Part shown: positions 34,770 through 43,877 of the stretch, piece by piece
How the letters are laid out: each line of letters starts with the position of its first letter
How positions within the stretch are numbered: position 1 is the stretch's first letter
From: an uncultured Prevotella sp.
Lineage (GTDB): Bacteria; Bacteroidota; Bacteroidia; Bacteroidales; Bacteroidaceae
NCBI GenBank assembly: GCA_947170725.1
Contig: CAMVUM010000011.1
Location: 19,795-83,794, forward strand
Direction: 5' to 3'
DNA length: 64,000 nt
Position numbers and translations under genes: made by a program
Notes under the pieces: model-generated
Database searches by the model: none
The model's input: only the letters and a program-made list of their open reading frames with translations
Told to the model about the DNA's origin: nothing

Positions 34770-35885
34770 TCAATCATCAGGGAAATCCATTCCCTCGACG
34801 TATAGTTCGGCTTTTTTCCTTGCCGGTTTTCCCGTTTCCGTCAGCGGAACAGCGGAAACGGACAGATAGTGTTTCGGTTGCCAGTAACGTGGTAACACCC
34901 TTTGACAAATATCACGCACGACAGCAATATTTTCCGACTGTACGAGCAGCACAACCGTCTCGCCGAATTTAGCATCACGGCGCCGTGTTATCATATAAGG
35001 AAACGGCAGATGGGGACGTAACGCACGCTCCACCTCCTCTATCTGTATCTTCAATCCACCACTACAAATCACATTGTCACGACGACCAAGGATGCGGAAG
35101 CGGCGGCCATCAGGAGCAATCTCCGCACGGTCGTTGGTCTCCAAAACGGCAGCACACACCTCCGGAGCGTCTATCACGAGACAACCGTCGGCATTGGTAC
35201 TGACACTCACCATATCAAAAGGCATATACCATTCATCGGCATCAGGCCCGCTAAGCCTGCGCAGAGCTATGTGAGAAAGCGTCTCTGTCATGCCGTAGGT
35301 ACTCCAAACCGCATTGGGAAATGCGCAAAGTTCTCTCGCCATAGCGTCGTCTATAGCCCCACCACCGATTATCAGATGGCGGACTTGCATAAGCCGCTCA
35401 CGCTCTTCAGAAACCTGCATGGTATTGTAGACCTGCATCGGCACCATGGCTACAAGAGAAAAATGGAAATCGAAGGGTGAAGACCGAAGACAAGAAACCT
35501 GCGGCCGGACTTCATTCTCCTCAGACGAGGAGTCTATGCTGGAAAGAAAATGTGCGGGATGTGTGATATTCGTACAATCAATAACAGACAATTCATTACA
35601 ATGGCGGAAAGGTCGGCCCGTCGGTTCCATACATATAAGACGAAGGCCACACGTCAGCGCCCTCACCACCATCATCTTTCCCGCAATATAGTCAAGCGGC
35701 ATACAAAGCAGGGCTGTGTCGCCAGGCTTTAAGCCAAGGAACGAGCACGTGATACGAGCCGAAGCCTCCATACGGTGTTTTTCCACCCACAAAGGCTTCG
35801 GCTCTCCTGTAGAACCACTCGTATGCACAAGCACACGGTCGGAATCACTATACCATTCAGCTAAAAACTCTTCGATGTTCATCAT
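34770..35885 (-). CDS. menE: O-succinylbenzoate--CoA ligase
   Basis: About 371 residues from the ATG at 35885, whose ATGA overlaps the menC stop. Adenylate-forming enzyme that activates o-succinylbenzoate to its CoA ester in menaquinone synthesis. Motifs: VHTSGSTGEPKPLW (ATP loop), VWSTYGMTETLSHIALR (A5), RRFRILGRRDNVICSGGLKI (A7-A8 hinge) and TGKPARKKAELY near the C-terminus with the A10 Lys. Shorter than E. coli MenE because the N-terminal subdomain is reduced, which is usual in Bacteroidetes. Last gene of the men operon. Confidence 0.94.
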   Translation of the reverse strand: MMNIEEFLAEWYSDSDRVLVHTSGSTGEPKPLWVEKHRMEASARITCSFLGLKPGDTALLCMPLDYIAGKMMVVRALTCGLRLICMEPTGRPFRHCNELSVIDCTNITHPAHFLSSIDSSSEENEVRPQVSCLRSSPFDFHFSLVAMVPMQVYNTMQVSEERERLMQVRHLIIGGGAIDDAMARELCAFPNAVWSTYGMTETLSHIALRRLSGPDADEWYMPFDMVSVSTNADGCLVIDAPEVCAAVLETNDRAEIAPDGRRFRILGRRDNVICSGGLKIQIEEVERALRPHLPFPYMITRRRDAKFGETVVLLVQSENIAVVRDICQRVLPRYWQPKHYLSVSAVPLTETGKPARKKAELYVEGMDFPDD

Positions 35886-36913
35886 TCTACATACCACAGC
35901 TTCTCACCCCTTATCTCAAGCGGCATCTGGATATTATCAGTGAATAACAGCCCTGTGCCGAGACCCTGCGGGTAAGAGATATTGCGGCCGTAGACTTTTG
36001 CCGTCAGTTGGGCAATGGCGTTCAGCCCCACGTTACTCTCGAGCGCACTTGTTATCCACGTGCCGATATCCTTACCTCGCGCAGCGGCAATCCATTCCTC
36101 CGTTCCACGCATTCCTCCGTGCAGCGACGGCTTCAGAACGATATATGCAGGCTTTATAACATTAAGGATATGAGCTTTCATGTCCGGCTGGTTCACCCCT
36201 ATAAGTTCCTCGTCGAGGGCTATCGGCAATGGAGATTCGCGGCACAGTTCGGCCATATTGCCCCACTGATGCGCTGCGATTGGCTGTTCGATTGAATGTA
36301 CGGCATACTGGGAGAGCAACTCCAACTTATACAGAGCTTCATCAAAACGGAACGCTCCGTTGGCATCGAGTCGTATCGTCATCTCACGATGGGAGAAGCG
36401 TTCACGGATGCGGCGCAACAGTTCAAGTTCCTTGTCGAAGTCTATTGCGCCTATCTTCAGTTTGATGCAATGGAATCCCTGTTCAATCTTGGCCTCCATC
36501 CTCTGCAACATCTCATCATAACTGCCCATCCAAACAAGTCCGTTAATCGTGATACCTTCTTCTCCACGGCTGAAAGGTGTGTCAAAGAGTGCCGTAGAAC
36601 CGACCTCGAAATGACGTAACGCTGTTTCCAAACCAAAAAGCATCGACGGATAAGGTCTCATCACGGCATAGTCGATAACACCTTCCTGCTCAAACTTATC
36701 ACACAACGCACGCAGTGTCCTGCCATATTCCGGAATGTCGTCACAGCTCAACGACGGTAGCGGGGCACACTCCCCCACTCCTCGCCGTCCTGGCATATCT
36801 GGTGAAGTCAGTTCCAGAAACCACGACTTGCGGGTGGTATAAATGCCGCGCGATGTTCCCGCCGGCTGCTTGAAATGGAGCACACGCTCCGTAATATCTA
36901 TCTTGTATTTCAT
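35882..36913 (-). CDS. menC: o-Succinylbenzoate synthase
   Basis: 343 residues of the enolase superfamily. Dehydrates SHCHC to o-succinylbenzoate. Active-site pieces: FHCIKLKIGAIDF (Lys-x-Lys), IRLDANGAFRF (metal Asp), SIEQPIAA (metal Glu), IALDEELIG (third metal Asp) and YIVLKPSLHGG (second catalytic Lys). Coupled to menE by a 4-base overlap, but separated from menB by 324 bases filled with a large inverted repeat. Confidence 0.95.
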   Translation of the reverse strand: MKYKIDITERVLHFKQPAGTSRGIYTTRKSWFLELTSPDMPGRRGVGECAPLPSLSCDDIPEYGRTLRALCDKFEQEGVIDYAVMRPYPSMLFGLETALRHFEVGSTALFDTPFSRGEEGITINGLVWMGSYDEMLQRMEAKIEQGFHCIKLKIGAIDFDKELELLRRIRERFSHREMTIRLDANGAFRFDEALYKLELLSQYAVHSIEQPIAAHQWGNMAELCRESPLPIALDEELIGVNQPDMKAHILNVIKPAYIVLKPSLHGGMRGTEEWIAAARGKDIGTWITSALESNVGLNAIAQLTAKVYGRNISYPQGLGTGLLFTDNIQMPLEIRGEKLWYVE

Positions 36914-36953
36914 GTTTTTTTAAAAGTAAAGTTATGAGGCCAAAGTGTTTTTT
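36914..36953. other. Short leader upstream of menC
   Basis: AT-rich sequence between the menC ATG and the inverted-repeat block. No clear TAnnTTTG box was found that would give menC its own promoter. Confidence 0.3.
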
Positions 36954-37231
36954 AGTGCAGAATTCAGAGTGATGAGGGTGTTTCAGTGCAGAGGTATGAG
37001 TGATGAGTGAAGAGGTATGATTACCTTTAAGTTCATTGTGAAGAGGGTGTTATTTGCTTTGTTATTTAGAATTGTTACCCACCATTAATGGCTACAAAAG
37101 GTAATCATACCTCTTCACTCATCACTCATACCTCTGCACTGAAACACCCTCTTCACAATGAACTTAAAGGTAATCATACCTCTTCACTCATTACTCTGAA
37201 TTCTGCACTGAAACACCCTCATCACTCTGAA
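36954..37231. repeat. Composite inverted/direct repeat block between menB and menC
   Basis: 36974-37028 is the perfect 55-base reverse complement of 37097-37151. Next to it 37025-37051 is the perfect reverse complement of 37143-37169. Further modules (ctctgaattctgcact, gaaacaccctc, cactcatcactc) recur around both arms. Transcribed in the men operon, it would fold into a very long hairpin with a loop of about 68 nt. Confidence 0.95.
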
Positions 37232-37237
37232 CTATCC

Positions 37238-38056
37238 TCACGGCATCTTGGGATATTTCTTGAAATCCGGCTTGCGTTTTTCGAGGAAAGCTCGGCCGCC
37301 CTCTTGAGCCTCATCAAGGAAATAATAAAGCATCGTGGCATCACCGGCCAGTTCCTGTATTCCTGCCTGTCCGTCAAGTTCGGCATTTAAGCCGGCCTTT
37401 ATCATTCGAAGCGCCAGAGGACTACGCTCCATCATGGTCTCCGCCCACTCTACGCACTCATCTTCAAGACGTTCAAACGGCACGACCTTGTTCACCATAC
37501 CCATTTCCTCTGCTTCCTTCGCACTATACTGACGACATAGGAACCAAATTTCGCGTGCCTTCTTCTGACCAACAATGCGGGCAAGATACGACGCGCCGAA
37601 ACCGGCATCGAACGAACCGACCTTTGGACCTGTCTGCCCGAAGATAGCATTGTCACTGGCAATGGTAAGATCACAGACAAGATGAAGTACATGGCCGCCG
37701 CCGATGGCATAACCGTTGACCATTGCGATAACAGGCTTCGGCAGACGACGTATCTGCATCTGAACATCGAGCACGCTGAGCCGCGGCACACCGTCACCGT
37801 CGATATATCCGCCACGTCCCTTAACGTTCATGTCTCCACCAGAACAGAACGCCTTGTCGCCTGCACCTGTCAACAACACAACACTTATCTCCTGCATCTC
37901 GCGACAAAGCGAGAATGCCTGAGATAATTCCCAGGTTGTTTTCGGAGTGAAGGCGTTACGATAACGCGGACGGTTGATTGTTATTTTTGCAATACCATTA
38001 TATTCCTCGAACAGGATTTCCTCGAAATCCCTGATTTTTTTCCATTCTCTATTCAT
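37238..38056 (-). CDS. menB: 1,4-Dihydroxy-2-naphthoyl-CoA synthase
   Basis: 272 residues of the crotonase family. Closes the second ring of naphthoquinone from o-succinylbenzoyl-CoA. Clear motifs: [11 protein letters not shown] (oxyanion hole), [20 protein letters not shown], then [20 protein letters not shown], which is diagnostic of MenB, then [20 protein letters not shown]. The sequence is close to E. coli MenB throughout, up to the C-terminal [11 protein letters not shown]. Lies 22 bases after menD. Confidence 0.97.
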   Translation of the reverse strand: MNREWKKIRDFEEILFEEYNGIAKITINRPRYRNAFTPKTTWELSQAFSLCREMQEISVVLLTGAGDKAFCSGGDMNVKGRGGYIDGDGVPRLSVLDVQMQIRRLPKPVIAMVNGYAIGGGHVLHLVCDLTIASDNAIFGQTGPKVGSFDAGFGASYLARIVGQKKAREIWFLCRQYSAKEAEEMGMVNKVVPFERLEDECVEWAETMMERSPLALRMIKAGLNAELDGQAGIQELAGDATMLYYFLDEAQEGGRAFLEKRKPDFKKYPKMP

Positions 38057-38078
38057 AGTTGTTACACAATAATTATAT

Positions 38079-39782
38079 CTAAAGATTAAACGTTTCCAAA
38101 TAGTCTTTTATTGCCACGGCATCCTCCTCCGCATCCGTAAACACTTCAAAAAGGAGGGGACGATGTGTTCCGCTGTAAAGAAACGTATTCATGTTGCGGG
38201 CCAGTTCATCGACATTATGCGCCGAAAGATAGCCAATGTCGTAAGCATCACAGATTCCATGAGCACTGGCATGATGCTCTGCGGCGATGTAACTGTCACG
38301 CACCGGTGAACAGTCGAGTCCAGGCAATTGGTGAAAAATGCCGCCACAGCAATTGTTGAGCAACAGAACACGTAGATTGCCGCGAAGATTCTGAATCCAA
38401 AGTGCGTTACTGTCATAAAAGAAACTGAGATCGCCAATGACACAGAATGTCATGTCATCACACCCCATTGAAAAACCTACAGCTGTGGACAACGAGCCTT
38501 CAATGCCGTTGACACCACGATTCACATATATATAATGGTCGGCATATATATTTGCCAGACGGACGGCAGAACTGTTGGCATAGTGGACATGGAAATCATA
38601 GTCCAGTTCACCAACCATATCTTCAAACATCCGGACGGCCATCATCTGAGAATAGCGCGGTTCAAAAGACTCAGCATGACGGGAAGCCGCAGACAGCGCC
38701 GCCTCCCAACGGCAACGAAACTCGCTGGCCGTGCTTGATAAAGAACAAGAAGGACAAGAAGATGACAAGATTCCTTCAGAACCGGTTGGAGTCTCTGCGA
38801 ACAATGCTGCCAACCGAGTAATCACAGACACGAAATCAGCCTGTATGACTGCCGTCTGATTCATGAATGTGTCATGTATCTCACCGTCCGGACTAACCGC
38901 CCAAGTCTCAGCTCCGACTGCGGCACGCAGAAACTTCTTCAGACGTTTACTCACAACCGTACCGCCGGCATACAATATGAAATCCGGCATATAGTCCACG
39001 GACATACCTACTCTACCGAGCACCTCATCAAATCCGACAGCACCACGACCCGGACTGAGCGGTTCCTGTAACACGACAAAACACTCTGACAATTTTCGCA
39101 GACAATCATGAATATCACAACTGAACTCACACTGACCTACAACAATCATAGGACGCGCCGCACGCTTTAGTCTGTCACCAATCAGCCTTATCTGTTCCAA
39201 GGATATCCCACTGTTTCCGATGTGCGCAACCGCTCTGACACGCGGCATATCAGAAACTGTAAAATCGAACAACGGTTCGCTGAGCGGAACATTTATATGC
39301 ACCGGACGCCCAACCGGACAGCGTGAGGCAAGCATAGCTTCGTTCACCAGACGTTCACAATAACGGCGGTTTTCACCATCCGCAGACTCCGGCAATGTTA
39401 TGCTGCAAGCCACCAAACGGCCCAGTGCTCCAGGTTGCCTGAGCGTCTGACCGTCAAGTTGGTCAATCCACATCTGCGGTCGATCCGCAGAAATAACCAC
39501 AAGCGATACTTGTCTATAATAGGCCTCTGCTACAGCAGGAGCAAGATTAAGTAGAGCAGTGCCCGACGTGACACAAACTGCCACGGGCTTTCCCGTAGCC
39601 AATGCCATACCAAGAGCAACAAAGCCGGCGGAACGCTCGTCAGTTACAGAGCGACACTCCATCGCGCCACACTCATTTAGCCAATGCACAATCGGAGCAT
39701 TTCGTGAGCCCGGACACACCACAACTCTATCAATCCCATGCTGACTTAACAGCGATGTCAATATCTGTATGTTACAATTCAT
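38079..39782 (-). CDS. menD: 2-Succinyl-5-enolpyruvyl-6-hydroxy-3-cyclohexene-1-carboxylate synthase
   Basis: 567 residues from the ATG at 39782; the longer frame lacks support. Thiamine-diphosphate enzyme that adds 2-oxoglutarate-derived succinic semialdehyde to isochorismate. N-terminal [18 protein letters not shown], then [20 protein letters not shown] with the cofactor-activating Glu and [19 protein letters not shown]; the ThDP-binding [13 protein letters not shown] lies near the C-terminus after [16 protein letters not shown]. Part of the men operon, between menF and menB. Confidence 0.96.
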   Translation of the reverse strand: MNCNIQILTSLLSQHGIDRVVVCPGSRNAPIVHWLNECGAMECRSVTDERSAGFVALGMALATGKPVAVCVTSGTALLNLAPAVAEAYYRQVSLVVISADRPQMWIDQLDGQTLRQPGALGRLVACSITLPESADGENRRYCERLVNEAMLASRCPVGRPVHINVPLSEPLFDFTVSDMPRVRAVAHIGNSGISLEQIRLIGDRLKRAARPMIVVGQCEFSCDIHDCLRKLSECFVVLQEPLSPGRGAVGFDEVLGRVGMSVDYMPDFILYAGGTVVSKRLKKFLRAAVGAETWAVSPDGEIHDTFMNQTAVIQADFVSVITRLAALFAETPTGSEGILSSSCPSCSLSSTASEFRCRWEAALSAASRHAESFEPRYSQMMAVRMFEDMVGELDYDFHVHYANSSAVRLANIYADHYIYVNRGVNGIEGSLSTAVGFSMGCDDMTFCVIGDLSFFYDSNALWIQNLRGNLRVLLLNNCCGGIFHQLPGLDCSPVRDSYIAAEHHASAHGICDAYDIGYLSAHNVDELARNMNTFLYSGTHRPLLFEVFTDAEEDAVAIKDYLETFNL

Positions 39783-39906
39783 ATCATCAGTTCCGCAAAA
39801 CAAGAGAATATCAACAATTGGTTTAATATTGCGGTATCATGCAATAAGAAAAAACCATGATTACCATTTATATTAAGTCAATCATTGATTACTTAGCCAT
39901 TATCCT

Positions 39907-40986
39907 TCATTCTACATTAAACAATCTCTTCATTGTCTCCATCTTAGCCTCCGTCTCGAGCCATTCCTGTCCTGCATCGCTGTCACGGAGCAATCCTCCA
40001 CCGGCATAAAGCCGGAACGTATGGTCATCAAATTGTCGCATGCAACGCAACGAAACATACAGGTGGGTCTTGTTGTCATGGTTGAGCGGCCCCATAAATC
40101 CACTGTAATAACAGCGCTCCGTGTGCTCCTGCTCAACTATGTGGCGCCATGTCTCAGCCTTAGGCAGTCCGCAGACTGCGGGTGTTGGATGAAGAATCGT
40201 TAGCACGTCGCCAACTTTTCCTCCTTCATTCAACAAGAACGTGAAGTCACTCCGCAGATGAACAAGATTGCCGGCACGTACGGTCTTCGGTCCCTCTTCG
40301 GTTATATCGGACGCCAAAGATTTCAGATTATCGGATATATATGTCGCGACATAACGCTGCTCCTTGATGTTCTTTGTACTCCACAATATGTCCGGAGCGA
40401 CTCCGTCTGAATGTGGTGAAGGTGGGCTGTCGAAACCGAGCTGTCCGTCTTCAAGACTCATGGTTCCGGCCAAAGCAACCGTCTTCCACCGCCCGGCGTT
40501 GCCTTCCAATAATATTTCAGGCGTTGCAGCCAACCATGTTCCGCTCTGCGGAGTCTGCACAAGAACAACGAACATACGTGGATATGCCCGACAGGCACGC
40601 AAAAACAGTTCTTCCGCCGAAATTGCTGCATCCGTCCGTATGTCGGCACTGCGTGCAAGCACAATTTTTCTGTATTCGCCAGACATGAGCCTGGCATGGC
40701 AACGGGCGAAGTCCTCCATATATATATCACGATCGGCCATGACCGTAAGACTGACATCACGACGATATCCATCAGCCACCGCCTCATATACGGGCCGACG
40801 TTCTATCTTGTCCGGACGAATCAGAATGACCGGACAACCGTCCGACACGGCAAACGGAGCTATGACAAATCCGTTACGTCCATTGAGCGATTCCAAAGTT
40901 CCAAACGTTTCAGGCCTACCGAAGGTTTGGGTCATTACTGTATATGTTTTCTCGTGGGGCAGTCTGTAATAAGCAAACGATGTCAT
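39907..40986 (-). CDS. menF: Isochorismate synthase
   Basis: 359 residues of the chorismate-binding family (MenF/EntC). Converts chorismate to isochorismate, the first step of menaquinone synthesis. Motifs: GEYRKIVLARSADI (catalytic Lys), WLAATPEILLEGNAG, TVALAGTMSLEDG, LHPTPAVCGLPKAE and ERCYYSGFMGPLN. The position at the head of a men operon points to menaquinone rather than siderophore synthesis. Its ATG overlaps the thioesterase stop (ATGA). 124 bases separate it from menD. Confidence 0.94.
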   Translation of the reverse strand: MTSFAYYRLPHEKTYTVMTQTFGRPETFGTLESLNGRNGFVIAPFAVSDGCPVILIRPDKIERRPVYEAVADGYRRDVSLTVMADRDIYMEDFARCHARLMSGEYRKIVLARSADIRTDAAISAEELFLRACRAYPRMFVVLVQTPQSGTWLAATPEILLEGNAGRWKTVALAGTMSLEDGQLGFDSPPSPHSDGVAPDILWSTKNIKEQRYVATYISDNLKSLASDITEEGPKTVRAGNLVHLRSDFTFLLNEGGKVGDVLTILHPTPAVCGLPKAETWRHIVEQEHTERCYYSGFMGPLNHDNKTHLYVSLRCMRQFDDHTFRLYAGGGLLRDSDAGQEWLETEAKMETMKRLFNVE

Positions 40987-41411
40987 GCCAACACCTCCCT
41001 CGGCTTTATTGAAACAGCATAATTGGTCACGCTGACTGTAGATATTATTTCTCCCGCGGTATTTCTAACCTCAACATTCCATACATGAAATCTGCGTCCA
41101 CGATGTACTATGCGTGCCAGTGCTGTAATCGTGTCACCCTCTTTCACTGCCTTGACATGACTGCCACTTACATTCACACCAACATATTTTTCTCCGGGAC
41201 ACATGGCAAGCGACCCTACTCCGGCAAGAGTTTCGGCTAAAGCAAGCGTGGCTCCACCGCTAAGCACCCCAAAAGGCTGGCGAGTACGTTCGTCAACAGG
41301 CATTGTAGCCATACATGTATCAGGATCCGAAGTCGACAAGAATGTCATACCAAGCGTCTGAGACAGCGCCTGTTCCTGGCTCAGGAAGTCTACTATATTA
41401 GATATGTCCAT
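40983..41411 (-). CDS. menI: Hotdog-fold thioesterase, probable DHNA-CoA thioesterase
   Basis: 142 residues of the PaaI/YdiI type. QPFGVLSGGATLALAETLAG resembles the active-site helix of E. coli MenI (GVLHGGASVVLAE), with the catalytic Glu kept but the preceding His replaced by Ser. VNVSGSHVKAVKEGDTITA and GRRFHVWNVEVRN also match. In the men operon it would release 1,4-dihydroxy-2-naphthoate from its CoA ester. First gene of the operon. Function inferred from family and position. Confidence 0.85.
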   Translation of the reverse strand: MDISNIVDFLSQEQALSQTLGMTFLSTSDPDTCMATMPVDERTRQPFGVLSGGATLALAETLAGVGSLAMCPGEKYVGVNVSGSHVKAVKEGDTITALARIVHRGRRFHVWNVEVRNTAGEIISTVSVTNYAVSIKPREVLA

Positions 41412-41417
41412 AAGTCT

Positions 41418-41521
41418 AAAAAAAAAATTAAGAATTAAAGAATTGCTGCCGACATTTCATATCTTAATTGAGGAATTTCCCAAATGAAGCATGAAACGGC
41501 AACAGCACTTTTCAATTCTTT
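41418..41521 (-). terminator. Terminator of the ROK gene
   Basis: aaagaattg (41437-41445) pairs with caattcttt (41513-41521), with further imperfect pairing inside. On the minus strand it is followed by an AT spacer and ten T (41418-41427). It occupies the gap just before the men operon. Confidence 0.6.
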
Positions 41522-41538
41522 ATTCTCAATGATTCCTT

Positions 41539-42519
41539 TCATTTAAATAATGAATATTCCTTAACGTTCCAAGCCAGCACACTGGCTCCCAATATATCGC
41601 GTTCCCGATTGCTCAATTGCGAAATAATCAGGTCAACACGTCCTCGAATATTATGAAACACATGATTGTCAAATGATTCTTTGGCCGGCTCCGACAACCA
41701 TCGTCCTGCCTGTGAGACTCCGCCTGCGAGAATTATAGCTTCAGGATCAAGCAACGTGGCGAAATTGGCCAGCCCAATGCCAAGCCAATAGCCTGTGCGC
41801 CGATAAACCTCTATAGCCATTTCGTCACCCAGTTCACAACAGTCTCTGATAGTCTTGGGAGACAATCTGTCAAGATTACGCATGAGAGACGCTTTTTCAC
41901 TCTCGGCCATAAGTTCACGTGCTGTACGTATGATACCAGATGATGCCACATAACTCTCCAGACATCCCAATCGTCCGCAACCACACGCCCGACCGTTATC
42001 CACAACGCAGATATGCCCCAACTCTCCGGCAAAACCATTGGCTCCCGTATGAACATGGCCATGGGAAACGATGGTACTCCCAAGACCATATCCGATTGTC
42101 ACCACACCGAAATTTCTCAAACCATGACCGCTGCCAAACGCCTGTTCACCCAAAGCCACTGCGTGACTGTCGTTTGCTAAAGCCACTGCAAGTCCAAGCC
42201 TGTCACGAACCATAGCTGCCAATGGAATAACTCCACGCCATGGCATATTAGGTGAGTTTTCTATACATCCCGAGAGATAATTTCCGCTCGGTGCCGATAT
42301 TCCTATAGAACGAATATGCTCTATGGAGTTGTTGTGCTCTATCAGTTTCATTATACTGTCACACAACTTAATGACATAGTCTTCGATATTGGGATAGTCT
42401 GCCGTATCGAAACTGTCTCGTGCGAGGATATTACCACGAACGTCAACAATGGCATAGGTAGTTTCCTCAAAACTGATATCAACTCCTACAACCTGAGTTT
42501 TTTGTGCTCCCTGTATCAT
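41539..42519 (-). CDS. ROK family sugar kinase or transcriptional regulator-like kinase
   Basis: 326 residues. C-terminal ROK features are intact: LALANDSHAVALGEQAFGSG (catalytic Asp), GANGFAGELGHICVVDNG with the zinc His, and CGCGRLGCLESYVAS with three zinc Cys. GLANFATLLDPEAIILAGGV follows. The N-terminal phosphate loop is unusual: GVDISFEETTYAIVD in place of the G-x-D-x-G-G-T type loop. No helix-turn-helix precedes it, so it is probably a kinase, perhaps for glucose or N-acetyl sugars; activity is uncertain given the loop. It has its own promoter (42544-42551) and a terminator before the men genes. Confidence 0.86.
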   Translation of the reverse strand: MIQGAQKTQVVGVDISFEETTYAIVDVRGNILARDSFDTADYPNIEDYVIKLCDSIMKLIEHNNSIEHIRSIGISAPSGNYLSGCIENSPNMPWRGVIPLAAMVRDRLGLAVALANDSHAVALGEQAFGSGHGLRNFGVVTIGYGLGSTIVSHGHVHTGANGFAGELGHICVVDNGRACGCGRLGCLESYVASSGIIRTARELMAESEKASLMRNLDRLSPKTIRDCCELGDEMAIEVYRRTGYWLGIGLANFATLLDPEAIILAGGVSQAGRWLSEPAKESFDNHVFHNIRGRVDLIISQLSNRERDILGASVLAWNVKEYSLFK

Positions 42520-42543
42520 AGTTTTTCAGCATTGATTTGATTA

Positions 42544-42551
42544 CAAATATA
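42544..42551 (-). promoter_or_regulatory. -7 box of the ROK gene
   Basis: TATATTTG on the minus strand, 25 bases before the ATG. Confidence 0.5.
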
Positions 42552-42841
42552 CGGAATATGCGTGTAAAAATGTTCTCAGAAGCGTTTTATCTTTCCGCCA
42601 TTTTACTTTTTTAACATTGTACTAAGACGATATTCCTATTTTAACCTGATACTGGTTTACTCCACATGAAGATGTCAAACTCAAAAAAAACGCTTAGGAT
42701 ATCCGTTTATGGGTGATAGAAGAGAAAACTAATCTGCCGGAAACATATTTTTAAAGCGAACGTTTCACATTTATATATAGTATTGTTACATTCATTCTGC
42801 AATATTTTACTCACATTGTTGTATTACCAATAAAAATTCCG

Positions 42842-42849
42842 TAACTTTG
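42842..42849 (+). promoter_or_regulatory. -7 box of the YczE-like gene
   Basis: TAACTTTG, with TTG about 21 bases upstream, 18 bases before the ATG. Confidence 0.55.
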
Positions 42850-42867
42850 CAGTATCAATAATGGAAT

Positions 42868-43635
42868 ATGAATTTGACTTTAACAATTGACAGAAAAGAA
42901 AAAGCGATATCATTCCTCTGGCAGCATCTCCTGCTCCTAATTTCGTTGTATCTGATGACATTGGGAGTCGTTCTATGTGTAAAATCATCTTTGGGCAGCA
43001 GCGTCATCTCCTCGCTGCCGTTCGTCTTTTCGTTGGCAGGCCCGATAAGCAGTGTCCCCGAATGGACAATCGGCGGGTACACGATTGCGATGAACTTTAT
43101 CTTGGTTTTTTGCCAGATAGTCATCCTGCGCCGCAATTTCGACCCCATGCAGCTCTTCCAGCTTGTCATCGGATTCGTATTCGGATGGCTCATTGATCTC
43201 AACATGGCATTAACCTCCAATCTGGAGTGCACGACCCTGCCTTCGCAACTGCTCACCCAGTTTGCCGGATGCACCATCATGGGCGTCGGCATAGCCTTCG
43301 AGGTGCGGTGCGGCTCGGTTACAATGCCTGGTGAGGGGATCTCCATTACCGTCAGTCAGGTGACAAAGCGTCCTTTCGCCAAAGTGAAGATATTTGTGGA
43401 TACGACCCTCGTACTGCTTGCCGTAGCCGGTTGTTATCTCTTTTTCGGTAGCTGGCAATGGAATGTCATCGGCTTCGGAACGCTTTTCGCCATGATTTAT
43501 GTCGGGCTGGTGGTGAAATTCATCGCTCCATATCTGGGTTGGTTCGACCGCCTGCTGGCCTATCGCCCGGGCTTCCGGCGCTACCTGTTCGGATTGGCCC
43601 GATTCATATATCATCGCGGCGGAGCGAAAGAATAA
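42868..43635 (+). CDS. YczE/YitT-like integral membrane protein
   Basis: 255 residues with about five hydrophobic helices: FLWQHLLLLISLYLMTLGVV, then VISSLPFVFSLAGPISSVPE, YTIAMNFILVFCQIVILRR, LVIGFVFGWLIDLNMALT and LVLLAVAGCYLFFG. VRCGSVTMPGEGISITVSQV is the conserved segment of the YczE/YitT group, whose substrate is unknown. Single gene with its own promoter and a good terminator. Confidence 0.85.
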   Translation: MNLTLTIDRKEKAISFLWQHLLLLISLYLMTLGVVLCVKSSLGSSVISSLPFVFSLAGPISSVPEWTIGGYTIAMNFILVFCQIVILRRNFDPMQLFQLVIGFVFGWLIDLNMALTSNLECTTLPSQLLTQFAGCTIMGVGIAFEVRCGSVTMPGEGISITVSQVTKRPFAKVKIFVDTTLVLLAVAGCYLFFGSWQWNVIGFGTLFAMIYVGLVVKFIAPYLGWFDRLLAYRPGFRRYLFGLARFIYHRGGAKE

Positions 43636-43675
43636 AAAAACAGCCGTTCATTGCAATGATGAACGGCTGTTTTCA
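43636..43675 (+). terminator. Terminator of the YczE-like gene
   Basis: 13-bp stem, aacagccgttcat (43639-43651) with atgaacggctgtt (43659-43671), preceded by A-rich and followed by tttc. It begins 4 bases after the stop. Confidence 0.82.
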
Positions 43676-43877
43676 TAATTCGGCTCTTTTTATCAAAGAG
43701 CAACGTCGGATGTAGTTTACTTCTGCTCTCTGGCAGACAGCGCCCCACACTTCTCTTTGAATAGAAACTTATAATTTCCTTTTTCAATGTCTTCTGTACA
43801 AACTTATCGCGTATCGAAACACCATCAAAGCAGGTTATTATGAATGGTCTGTTTCCAATGACGGACTTTAGTTGAAG

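Larger units (their letters stand above)
42520..42867. other. Divergent promoter region between the ROK gene and the YczE-like gene
   Basis: AT-rich, about 350 bases, with a promoter at each end (42544-42551 minus; 42842-42849 plus). The middle shows no gene or notable repeat. Confidence 0.5.
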
